From a bacterium (GTDB taxonomy: Bacteria; Krumholzibacteriota; Krumholzibacteriia; LZORAL124-64-63): a stretch of 6,516 bases of DNA. The translations under genes were made by a program, and so were the position numbers. The notes under the pieces were generated by a model. That model saw nothing but the letters and a program-made list of their open reading frames with translations, did not search any database and had not been told where the DNA came from. Location: the NCBI GenBank assembly GCA_018652925.1, contig JABIBH010000315.1, positions 1 to 6,516 on the forward strand, read 5' to 3'. Shown here piece after piece: positions 1 through 5,914 of this stretch (the first letter of the stretch is position 1; each line of letters opens with the position of its first letter).

Positions 1-230
1 CGCTCAAACTGTTTTTCATTTGCATTTTTCACAAATGGACGACTTATCTCTTCATCGTTGTAATACCAGAAAGGAACGCCACCAGCTTCTGTTGCTGCAC
101 GAACCAGCTCTTTGCCAAGCTCCAGAGTTTCGAGCCCTTTAAGTTCTATATAGACTACTTCGCCAGGTTGAACCTCGACGCTGTAATTGACCAACTGATT
201 AGCCAGTTGCGCGTGTCTTGGATCTTTCAT
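1..230 (-). CDS. M29-family aminopeptidase, N-terminal part (cut by window start)
   Basis: This is the first 76 codons of a minus-strand gene whose remainder lies outside the window. Reading from ATG at 230, the protein begins MKDPRHAQLANQLVNYSVEV and continues with QPGE (residues 21-24), a hydrophobic strand VVYIEL, then LVRAATEAGGVPFWYYND around residues 48-65. The order 'LA..LVNYSV.VQPGE.V.I' followed by 'LVR....AGG.P' is typical of the N-terminal domain of family M29 metallo-aminopeptidases (AmpS / aminopeptidase T type, usually about 370-410 residues). These are cytoplasmic enzymes with two metal ions that remove N-terminal amino acids from peptides. The catalytic residues lie in the missing C-terminal part, so activity cannot be judged. 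The start is supported by AAGGAG at 237-242, six bases upstream of the ATG. The gene is divergent from the methylmalonyl-CoA epimerase. Family call is fairly sure; peptide specificity is unknown. Confidence 0.8.
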   Translation of the reverse strand, partial: MKDPRHAQLANQLVNYSVEVQPGEVVYIELKGLETLELGKELVRAATEAGGVPFWYYNDEEISRPFVKNANEKQFE

Positions 231-323
231 CTAGTGCTCCTTATTATTGAGTATTGATTATGAACCTGTACAAGGTACTATGAATTATTATATATTGCCA
301 GCGTCACTAACAGGAGGATTGTC
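231..323. promoter_or_regulatory. divergent spacer with imperfect palindrome; promoters presumed
   Basis: These 93 AT-rich bases separate two divergent genes, so both promoters should be here. On the plus strand, TATATT (291-296) or TATTAT (286-291) could be a -10 box for the epimerase gene, but neither has a convincing -35. On the minus strand no good pair is visible. An imperfect palindrome ACCTGTACAAGGT lies at 264-276, close to the middle, and could be an operator. The Shine-Dalgarno sites of both flanking genes sit at the two edges. The promoter role is inferred from gene orientation only. Confidence 0.4.
312..317 (+). promoter_or_regulatory. strong Shine-Dalgarno site AGGAGG that fixes a GTG start
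   Basis: AGGAGG lies six bases before the GTG at 324. The first in-frame ATG, at 351, has no comparable site in front of it. This supports GTG as the true start of the epimerase gene, adding nine residues before the ATG-encoded methionine. Confidence 0.85.
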
Positions 324-761
324 GTGGCTAACTTTGAATTACCAAAAGGTATGGCTGGTTTTGTCGATCATATCGGGATTGCAGTTGTCAACCTTGATGA
401 ATCAGTAAAACTGTATAGAGATTTGCTTGGGCTTACACTGGAATCGATTGAAACTGTTGAGCGTGAACAGGTCAAAGTTGCAATGCTCAAGCTCGATAAC
501 AGCGGCGGCTGTGGACATCTGGAATTGCTTGAGCCGATGAGTCCGGAATCAAACATTGGTATATTTATCGAGAAAAAAGGTGCAGGAATGCATCACATCG
601 CTTTCAGAGCAGAAAACATCAGCGATGCAATAGCTGCGTGCAAAGATGCAGGTCTGAAAATGCTTTCAGAAGAACCGATGTCTGGTGCACATGGCAAAAA
701 AGTAGTTTTCGCACACCCTAAAACTACAGGTGGAGTCCTGGTCGAAATCTGTGCTGTTTAA
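324..761 (+). CDS. mce: methylmalonyl-CoA epimerase
   Basis: A 145-residue protein of the vicinal oxygen chelate (glyoxalase/bleomycin resistance) fold, the usual length for bacterial methylmalonyl-CoA epimerase. The enzyme interconverts (2R)- and (2S)-methylmalonyl-CoA in the cytoplasm, linking propionyl-CoA carboxylase to methylmalonyl-CoA mutase and succinyl-CoA. Two beta-alpha-beta-beta-beta modules are visible. The first starts at FVDHIGIAV (residues 13-21) and contains DLLGL and EREQVKVAML; the second starts at GMHHIAF (88-94). Likely divalent-metal ligands are H16, E67 (in HLELLEP), H91 and E141 (in LVEI); E48 fits the catalytic glutamate of the Propionibacterium enzyme. The start is GTG. 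The gene ends in a 4-base stop-stop overlap with the convergent secreted-protein gene. No mutase or carboxylase gene is in the window. An acyl-CoA dehydrogenase about 5 kb away fits the same catabolic theme. Other VOC enzymes are possible but less likely given the motifs. Confidence 0.92.
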   Translation: MANFELPKGMAGFVDHIGIAVVNLDESVKLYRDLLGLTLESIETVEREQVKVAMLKLDNSGGCGHLELLEPMSPESNIGIFIEKKGAGMHHIAFRAENISDAIAACKDAGLKMLSEEPMSGAHGKKVVFAHPKTTGGVLVEICAV

Positions 762-789
762 TCTTCAATCGTAAACAGACCAGTTTCGA
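742..789. repeat. interrupted inverted repeat (hairpin) over convergent stop codons
   Basis: Outer arms TCGAAA (742-747) and TTTCGA (784-789) pair. After a one-base bulge (748), CTG (749-751) pairs with CAG (781-783). A 2x2 mismatch follows, then CTGTTTA (754-760) pairs with TAAACAG (772-778) around an 11-base loop. That makes 16 base pairs in all. The structure covers the 3' ends of both convergent genes and includes their shared TTAA (758-761). Neither strand has a T-tract after the stem, so it is not a textbook intrinsic terminator. It may slow polymerase or protect mRNA 3' ends. The pairing is seen directly; the role is inferred. Confidence 0.45.
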
Positions 790-1408
790 TACTGTCCATT
801 GTGCCACGGATCAATTCCAGCTCAGGTTCGCCATCCCAGTTCAAATATGCAGGTGCACATGACGATGCAAATATCAATCCATGATGTTTGGCATCCTGTC
901 CACCAACCCACAGCATAACAGGATTATTCTCTGCACAACCTTCGACTCGATCTGTACTGAACAAGCCCTCAGGGTCGAGACTGAATCGTATATTTTTTGC
1001 ACCTTCAGGCAGAAGGACCTGCCAGTGAACCAGTTGAGCACCTTTGGATAGCGAAAGGTCAGGAAACAGCCCAACCATGCATCTGCCATCTTCTTTGGCC
1101 ACATTAAGCTGTGCTTCCTTGGGCAAACTCTGAGAGATGATTTTGCCTTCTGAACCTTCAAACTGGAGCTGGAGTTCATAACCACCACAAGTCAGAATTC
1201 TGGATTTATTGTAAGACAATTCAGAAATGTCAGTCAGTGTTGCATAAACATCAACCAGCACTCCCATCCCTTTGACCGATTCCACATCGGCAACACGAAC
1301 CACAGAGTCCGCTTCGAAAGACAAAATAACTGTACCGTTGTGGCCAGCCCAGTCAGTGGCCGATACAGATGTTGCAATCAACAGTAATGCGATTAATAGT
1401 TTCTTCAT
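758..1408 (-). CDS. secreted protein of unknown function with signal peptide and four cysteines
   Basis: I do not recognise the family. The 216-residue product starts MKKLLIALLLIATSVSA, a classic Sec signal peptide with a probable cleavage after VSA (residue 17), before TDW. No lipobox cysteine is present, so it is probably periplasmic or extracellular. The mature part is acidic and rich in alternating hydrophobic residues (for example GVLVDVYATLTDI, YELQLQFEG, LVHWQVLLPEG), suggesting a beta-sandwich. Cysteines 74, 110, 158 and 184 could form two disulfides. The start at 1408 is preferred over the in-frame ATG at 1501, because it begins exactly at the signal peptide and has AGGAAGGG at 1416-1423; the longer version would overlap most of xseB. 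It follows xseB by four bases, so it is the last gene of the pepA operon. A resemblance to secreted beta-rich proteins of uncultured FCB-group bacteria is only an impression. Confidence 0.75.
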   Translation of the reverse strand: MKKLLIALLLIATSVSATDWAGHNGTVILSFEADSVVRVADVESVKGMGVLVDVYATLTDISELSYNKSRILTCGGYELQLQFEGSEGKIISQSLPKEAQLNVAKEDGRCMVGLFPDLSLSKGAQLVHWQVLLPEGAKNIRFSLDPEGLFSTDRVEGCAENNPVMLWVGGQDAKHHGLIFASSCAPAYLNWDGEPELELIRGTMDSIETGLFTIED

Positions 1409-1412
1409 GGCT

Positions 1413-1628
1413 TTACCCTTCCTGATCATCTTGTTGTAGTGAAGTGACAAAGTCACGTACTTCAGTTTCTGTTTTCTCAAGTTTTTCTCTACATTGTTCA
1501 ATCAACTTGACAGCCTTTTTTACTTCTACAGAGAGGTCGTCAATATCAATTTCATCATTTTCAAGTTTGGTTATTATTTCTTCAACTTCAAGAACTGCTT
1601 CGCTGAAACCTGTTTTTGATTTTGCCAT
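1413..1628 (-). CDS. xseB: exodeoxyribonuclease VII small subunit
   Basis: A 71-residue protein with the expected XseB length and pattern: FSEAVLEVEEIITKLENDEIDIDDL near the N-terminus, then an acidic helix containing AVKLIEQCREKLEKTETEV (residues 39-57). XseB subunits are small helical hairpins that bind in multiple copies along the coiled-coil arm of XseA. The complex degrades single-stranded DNA from both ends, in the cytoplasm, in recombination and mismatch repair. The start ATG at 1628 lies three bases after the xseA stop. AAGGGG at 1635-1640, inside the end of xseA, is the ribosome site. The classical xseA-xseB adjacency makes the call secure. The C-terminus (QQDDQEG) is short and acidic, and its codons supply the ribosome site for the secreted-protein gene. 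Confidence 0.95.
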   Translation of the reverse strand: MAKSKTGFSEAVLEVEEIITKLENDEIDIDDLSVEVKKAVKLIEQCREKLEKTETEVRDFVTSLQQDDQEG

Positions 1629-1631
1629 CGG

Positions 1632-3026
1632 TTACCCCTTTTTCTTTATAGACTCAACAGTACTGCTTGTTGTTCCATCTCGGAATCTTGTGAGCAGTTT
1701 GTCGCCTTTTTTCAAATCTTTCATTCCACAAATAACTCTGCCATCGGAGTTAGTTGTTATAGTATATCCTCTGGCCAGTAATCTGGCAGGGTCCAGCAAT
1801 TGAACTTTAACTGCCAGATGCTGTAACTGTTCCTGTTTACTTGTAGCAGCCCTTACAGCCAGTCGCGGTAATTGCTTTACCAGACTGTTCACCTGATCCC
1901 GTTTTGAAGTCAACAACCTTTTTGCTGCACTCTGTAACCTTAATGGCCGTTGAGACTGCAACAGCTGTGCTGAATCAAGTCTGCCCTGAGTTTTTGTCAG
2001 CAACTGCGTCATCATATTGGAAAGCTTCAGTTCCTGTTTGTGCAACTTGTTCTCAACCACTGGCTGCAATTTTATTGCCAATTGCCTGGTCAGAGAATCA
2101 GCTGATTCCAGTTTATCATCTACTTCAATTAACAGTTGGTTGATTGCATCATTTAACCGTTGATCAGCTTCACCAATCAGATCAACCAGATGTTCTGCAG
2201 CAGCTGTAGGAGTTTTGCACGATGTGTTGGCTACTGCATCGGCAATTGACGTATCAATTTCATGTCCAATTGCCGTTAAAACCGGTGTGTTCAGAGTTGC
2301 GATGGTCTCAGCCAACTCCTGTTGATCAAACCAGGACAGATCTCCCCTAGACCCACCACCTCTGGTAATCACAATCAGATCCAGGTTTTCACTGTCCAAC
2401 TGTTGCAACAGGGAAACCATTTGCGTCTGCATTCTTTCACCCATCATCAGACAGTCTGCACGATGAACAACAAACGGATACTCAGATGCATTAAGACTAT
2501 CCATGAAATCTTTATCAGCAGCAGATCCAACAGAAGTAATCAAACCTATATTCAGAGGCAGCTCTGGCAAACAATACTGCTTCTGCAAATCCAGAAGATT
2601 GTTCTTTTTCAAATACTCAAAAACTTCTTGTCTACGAGCTTCAAGTTGTCCAAGAGTAAACGAAGAATCAAGACCAACCATTTTCAGGGACAGTTTTCCA
2701 AATGGAGCATAGAAATCGATGTTACATTGCAGACATACTTCAACCGATTCTTGAACTGTGAAATCAGATTTGCCATCGAACCACTTATCCAGGCCGTATC
2801 TTTGTCTGTCCCACTGCAGAGCAGCTACAGGAATCTGAAATTGCTGTTTACCTTCAATGCCCAGTAGTTCAAAATAGTAATTGCTACGGCGAGTATTTAA
2901 TCTCTGGACCTCGCCTTTTACCCAGACCGGTGCTGGAAACGTACTCTTCAATGAGCTGCTTATCAGGCGGTTCAAATCACCGACAGAATAAATCTGCCTC
3001 TCTTCTGTTTTATTAAAAAGATCCAT
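1632..3026 (-). CDS. xseA: exodeoxyribonuclease VII large subunit
   Basis: The 464-residue catalytic subunit of exonuclease VII, close to the 456 residues of the E. coli protein. Residues 11-117 form the N-terminal OB-fold that binds single-stranded DNA (YSVGDLNRLI, VWVKGEV, YYFEL). The nuclease domain spans roughly 125-340, with IGLITSVGSAADKDFMDSL (160-178), RGGGS (222-226), GHEID (254-258) and CKTPTAAAEHLV (270-281). H255 and D258 match the essential H and D of the E. coli enzyme. A long helical arm (about 285-410) should bind XseB. The ending LDPARLLARGYTI (411-423) plus a short beta tail is standard. The GGGS segment reads GGGSRGDLSWFD rather than the common GGGS.EDLW.F, so it belongs to a divergent branch. 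The start ATG lies one base after the pepA stop (TGA T ATG). No Shine-Dalgarno site is visible, so translational coupling to pepA is likely. Confidence 0.96.
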   Translation of the reverse strand: MDLFNKTEERQIYSVGDLNRLISSSLKSTFPAPVWVKGEVQRLNTRRSNYYFELLGIEGKQQFQIPVAALQWDRQRYGLDKWFDGKSDFTVQESVEVCLQCNIDFYAPFGKLSLKMVGLDSSFTLGQLEARRQEVFEYLKKNNLLDLQKQYCLPELPLNIGLITSVGSAADKDFMDSLNASEYPFVVHRADCLMMGERMQTQMVSLLQQLDSENLDLIVITRGGGSRGDLSWFDQQELAETIATLNTPVLTAIGHEIDTSIADAVANTSCKTPTAAAEHLVDLIGEADQRLNDAINQLLIEVDDKLESADSLTRQLAIKLQPVVENKLHKQELKLSNMMTQLLTKTQGRLDSAQLLQSQRPLRLQSAAKRLLTSKRDQVNSLVKQLPRLAVRAATSKQEQLQHLAVKVQLLDPARLLARGYTITTNSDGRVICGMKDLKKGDKLLTRFRDGTTSSTVESIKKKG

Positions 3027-3027
3027 A

Positions 3028-4506
3028 TCAGTCAGTCAAAATTTGCAGTGTACGTGCAATCAGCCTGGCTCCAAACCCACTTCCACCCTTTGCACAATAC
3101 GGCAGAGCGGCGTCAAGCCAGCTTGGACCGGCAATATCAATATGAGCCCAGTTCACATCTTCATCTACAAATTCTTCGAGGAATGCTGCAGCTGATGATG
3201 CACCACCAAACTTTTTGCCAAGGTTCTTTATATCGGCAACGGTACTGACAATATCTGCGTGATGTTCATCGGTCAGTGGCATTGGCCAGGAGCGCTCAAA
3301 AGTATCACAGCCTGCTTTGTCAATTGATTCAGCAAGGACAGAGCTGTTACTGAACGTACCAGCAAATTGAGTTCCAAGGGCAACTGCACAAGCACCAGTT
3401 AATGTAGCTGCATCAACTATAAAATCTGGTTTATCTTTGCAGGCAAGATGAAGTCCGTCGGCAAGAATCAATCGACCTTCTGCATCAGTATTCAGAACTT
3501 CAACTGTTTTACCCGACAACATTTTCAGTACGTCACCAGGTTTAATAGCATTGCCATCCGGCATATTTTCAACTGTAGGAATTATCACTTTCAGATTCAC
3601 ACGCATCTTCAGTTGAGAAACAATAAGTGCAGCACCAAGCATTGCAGCAGCACCACCCATATCGCCTTTCATCTCATGCATGTTCTGTCCTGGCTTCAAT
3701 GAGATTCCGCCAGTATCAAAAGTTACGCCTTTGCCAACCAGGGTAATTGATTTTGCATTTTTCTTTTTGGTTTTGGTTTCCAGAATAATCAGCTTTGATT
3801 CATTAACCGATCCCTGCCCAACACCAATAATTCCACCGGCGCCAATCTGTTTGAGTTTAGCTGCGCCGTGAATGGTGCATTTCAGACCAGCTGTTTTAGC
3901 AAGCTTGCGAGCTTCTGCAGCAAGTTTTACCGGAGTCAGAATATTTGGTGGAAGAGTGACTAACTTGCGAGACAACAAAGAACCAGCTGCGTATGATTCT
4001 CCCTCACGTAAACCGGCACGAAGCTTTGCAATCGATTTTTTATCAGCAACAAGTTTCCAGGATTTAACAACTGCTTTTTTCTTCTTACTTTTGCATAGTC
4101 CGGCTTCAAAAAGTGCAAGCTCTGCGCCCTCAACCCAGCATCGGGAAATTGCCGAACAGTCCAGATCTTTCAATGCATCAACAGGAAGCTTCAAAGTGCA
4201 CGAGCCTGCTTTCAGCGATTTGGCTCTTTTAGCAGCTAGTGCTGCGCATCGGCGAATTGATTCTACCGATACTTCTTCAGCTTTACCAAGTCCAACAAGA
4301 AGAACCCAATCGGCACCGCTTCTACCACCTGGGACAAGGTGAGTTGTTTCCAGTTTACCTTTGAACAGTGAAGCAGCTTTAGTCAGCCCGTTGCCTGTGG
4401 CTTTGTCCAGTGCAGAAAGTCCTTTTTGTTTTTCGGAAGTCAGTGGAATAATAATTAAATCAGATTTTAGTTTTGAGATATCGCCAGTAGTAACTGTCCA
4501 ACGCAT
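3028..4506 (-). CDS. pepA: leucyl (cytosol) aminopeptidase, family M17
   Basis: A 492-residue M17 aminopeptidase (E. coli PepA has 503). It is a cytoplasmic hexameric enzyme with two metals that releases N-terminal residues, leucine preferentially, from peptides. The C-terminal catalytic domain has every hallmark: VGKGVTFDTGGISLKP (257-272), MKGDMGGAA (279-287) and the family signature NTDAEGRL (339-346). Metal ligands by homology are K259, D264, D282, D341 and E343; K271 and R345 match the catalytic pair. All sit at a constant offset of 11 from E. coli numbering. The N-terminal domain (1 to about 155) is less conserved and very lysine-rich (SKKKKAVVKSWK near 140-151). The start at 4506 is fixed by GGAGG at 4514-4518. 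A longer in-frame reading back to 4950 would run antisense through the symporter gene and has no M17 content. It is the first gene of the pepA-xseA-xseB-secreted protein operon. Confidence 0.96.
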   Translation of the reverse strand: MRWTVTTGDISKLKSDLIIIPLTSEKQKGLSALDKATGNGLTKAASLFKGKLETTHLVPGGRSGADWVLLVGLGKAEEVSVESIRRCAALAAKRAKSLKAGSCTLKLPVDALKDLDCSAISRCWVEGAELALFEAGLCKSKKKKAVVKSWKLVADKKSIAKLRAGLREGESYAAGSLLSRKLVTLPPNILTPVKLAAEARKLAKTAGLKCTIHGAAKLKQIGAGGIIGVGQGSVNESKLIILETKTKKKNAKSITLVGKGVTFDTGGISLKPGQNMHEMKGDMGGAAAMLGAALIVSQLKMRVNLKVIIPTVENMPDGNAIKPGDVLKMLSGKTVEVLNTDAEGRLILADGLHLACKDKPDFIVDAATLTGACAVALGTQFAGTFSNSSVLAESIDKAGCDTFERSWPMPLTDEHHADIVSTVADIKNLGKKFGGASSAAAFLEEFVDEDVNWAHIDIAGPSWLDAALPYCAKGGSGFGARLIARTLQILTD

Positions 4507-4513
4507 TGAGTTG

Positions 4514-4518
4514 CCTCC
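4514..4518 (-). promoter_or_regulatory. Shine-Dalgarno site GGAGG that fixes the pepA start
   Basis: On the minus strand GGAGG stands seven bases before the ATG at 4506. It separates the real 492-residue pepA from an in-frame open extension of 148 codons that continues antisense into the symporter gene. Confidence 0.85.
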
Positions 4519-4549
4519 GCAAAGGGTTAATGTGAATTTGTAAGCCGAC

Positions 4550-4578
4550 AGTGTAGCACTATTCTGTAGAATTGCCAG
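4550..4578 (-). promoter_or_regulatory. putative sigma-70-type promoter of the pepA-xseAB operon
   Basis: On the minus strand CTGGCA (4573-4578) and TACACT (4550-4555) match the -35 and -10 consensus at 4 of 6 positions each, with an ideal 17-base spacer. Transcription would start near 4543, leaving a leader of about 37 bases with the GGAGG site. This is a pattern match at the right place; no experimental support is available. Confidence 0.5.
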
Positions 4579-4590
4579 CCTAAGTTGAAC

Positions 4591-4619
4591 TTGTTTTAAC
4601 CCAATAAGTAATCTACAAT
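4591..4619 (+). promoter_or_regulatory. putative sigma-70-type promoter of the symporter gene
   Basis: TTGTTT (4591-4596) and TACAAT (4614-4619) are spaced by 17 bases; the -10 box matches consensus at 5 of 6 positions and the -35 at 3 of 6. Transcription would start near 4626, giving a leader of about 23 bases before the ATG at 4649. The leader contains AAACTTG twice in tandem (4626-4639), with GAACTTG at 4587-4593 overlapping the -35 region. It lies back to back with the pepA promoter candidate, with 12 bases between the two -35 boxes. Confidence 0.5.
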
Positions 4620-4648
4620 ACGCGCAAACTTGAAACTTGAGGAGCATC

Positions 4649-5914
4649 ATGAATAGATTACCACATCGATGGCCACTGCACTGGCAAATCATATCAGCAC
4701 TGTTCATAGGACTTGCCACTGGCCATATTCTTGGCCCGGAGAACCGCTCCATCCCGGTCTTTGGTTTTGCTGGCGATCTTTTCCTGCGTGCTTTGAAGAT
4801 GGTAATTGTGCCATTAATTGCCAGTTCAATAATTACTGGTATTGCTGGTCTTGGCTCTTCAAAATCGATAGGCAGACTGTTCACTAGAACTTTTGGCTGG
4901 TACATGCTGACCAGTCTGTTGGCAATCCTACTGGGATTGCTGTTGGTCAACGCATTTCAGCCTGGACTTGTTGACGGAGTTCCTGTAGGTGAAAAAATGG
5001 GACTGAGTGAACTTGATCCAGTCACATCGGCAAAGATATCAGGCAAGGGAGCCAACGATCTTGCCAATATTCTGATGCGAATGATTCCTGAAAACCCGGT
5101 TGGGGCAGCAGCTGAGGGCAAAATCCTGCCTCTGATTGTTTTCTGCCTGATGGTTGGTGCAGCTCTGAATGCTCTGCCAGAAAAGTTGAGCGCCCCTCAA
5201 TGTCGTTTCTGGGAATCACTTTTCCAGGTAATGATGAAAATTACCGGCTGGGTAATTAAAACTGCTCCTATTGGTATTTTTGGTCTGATTACAATGGTGA
5301 CTGCCACTAACGGTCTGGAAGCTCTTGGTCCACTTGCAAAGTATGCTGCAATAGTTCTGGCAGCTCTGCTTGGTCACGTATTTATAACTCTGCCACTTCT
5401 GTTGTGGTTCACTTCACGCATCTCTGCGGTGAAACATTACAAGGCGATGTTGCCTGCTCTTGTTACAGCTTTTTCAACACGATCGTCATCAGCAACTCTG
5501 CCTCTTACTATCAATTGTGTTGAAGAAGAAGTTGGAGTCAGTAATAGAGTATCGAGTTTTGTTCTGCCACTTGGAGCTACTATAAACATGGATGGTACTG
5601 CACTGTATGAATGCATTGCGGCACTGTTTATTGCTCAGGCTTATGGTGTAGTTCTGGGACCGCTTGATCAATTTCTGGTTGTGATAACTGCATTACTGGC
5701 ATCGATTGGTGCAGCAGGAATCCCGGCAGCAGGTCTGGTCATGATTGCAATAATTCTGGATACTGTTGGGCTACCACTAGAAGGTGTAGGATTGATTTTG
5801 GCGATTGATCCGCTTCTGGATATGTGCCGCACCAGCGTCAATGTACTCAGTGACAGTTGTGGCGCGGCGGTAGTTGCAGTCAAAGAAGGCGAAACAGGAC
5901 TGTACAAAAACTAG
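4649..5914 (+). CDS. sodium:glutamate/aspartate-type symporter (DAACS, GltP/GltT family)
   Basis: A 421-residue inner-membrane carrier with the DAACS topology: six N-terminal transmembrane helices (about 13-253), re-entrant hairpin HP1 (about 262-288), TM7, HP2 and TM8. Diagnostic motifs are all present: serine-rich TRSSSATLP (277-285), NMDGTA (313-318), SIGAAGIPAAG (352-362) and DPLLDMCRTSVNV (387-399). Against archaeal GltPh the offset is constant. D315 fits the sodium site of NMDGT, D391 the residue binding the amino group, and R394 the arginine binding the side-chain carboxylate. This arginine favours aspartate/glutamate over neutral amino acids or C4-dicarboxylates. NVLSD at 398-402 has serine where GltPh has glycine 404. 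The start is ATG 4649, with GAGGAG at 4639-4644; an upstream in-frame TTG at 4637 falls inside the ribosome site and is less likely. The gene is transcribed alone and overlaps the convergent acyl-CoA dehydrogenase by CTAG. Substrate is inferred. Confidence 0.92.
   Translation: MNRLPHRWPLHWQIISALFIGLATGHILGPENRSIPVFGFAGDLFLRALKMVIVPLIASSIITGIAGLGSSKSIGRLFTRTFGWYMLTSLLAILLGLLLVNAFQPGLVDGVPVGEKMGLSELDPVTSAKISGKGANDLANILMRMIPENPVGAAAEGKILPLIVFCLMVGAALNALPEKLSAPQCRFWESLFQVMMKITGWVIKTAPIGIFGLITMVTATNGLEALGPLAKYAAIVLAALLGHVFITLPLLLWFTSRISAVKHYKAMLPALVTAFSTRSSSATLPLTINCVEEEVGVSNRVSSFVLPLGATINMDGTALYECIAALFIAQAYGVVLGPLDQFLVVITALLASIGAAGIPAAGLVMIAIILDTVGLPLEGVGLILAIDPLLDMCRTSVNVLSDSCGAAVVAVKEGETGLYKN

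Noticed and set aside
742..789. Canonical Rho-independent terminator
   Set aside because: The stem is present but neither strand has the required T-tract after it; kept only as an inverted repeat.
1409..1501. In-frame extension of the secreted protein upstream of its signal peptide
   Set aside because: It overlaps xseB in another frame and would bury the signal peptide; the ATG at 1408 has its own ribosome site.
1444..1803. 119-codon open frame on plus opposite xseB and the end of xseA
   Set aside because: Ser/Phe-rich translation typical of the antisense of a Glu/Lys-rich helix protein; spans the xseA-xseB junction.
2322..2867. 181-codon open frame on plus opposite xseA
   Set aside because: Shadow of a conserved gene; the translation has no recognisable domain and no ribosome site stands out.
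3872..4342. 156-codon open frame on plus opposite pepA
   Set aside because: Low-complexity Ser/Ala/Pro-rich translation, as expected antisense to a Lys/Ala/Leu-rich coding region.
4637..4648. TTG start for the symporter, four codons upstream of the ATG
   Set aside because: The TTG overlaps the GAGGAG ribosome site that serves the ATG at 4649.
4507..4950. In-frame N-terminal extension of pepA by 148 codons
   Set aside because: It lies antisense to the symporter gene, has no M17 content, and the GGAGG at 4514-4518 plus a promoter candidate at 4550-4578 place the start at 4506.
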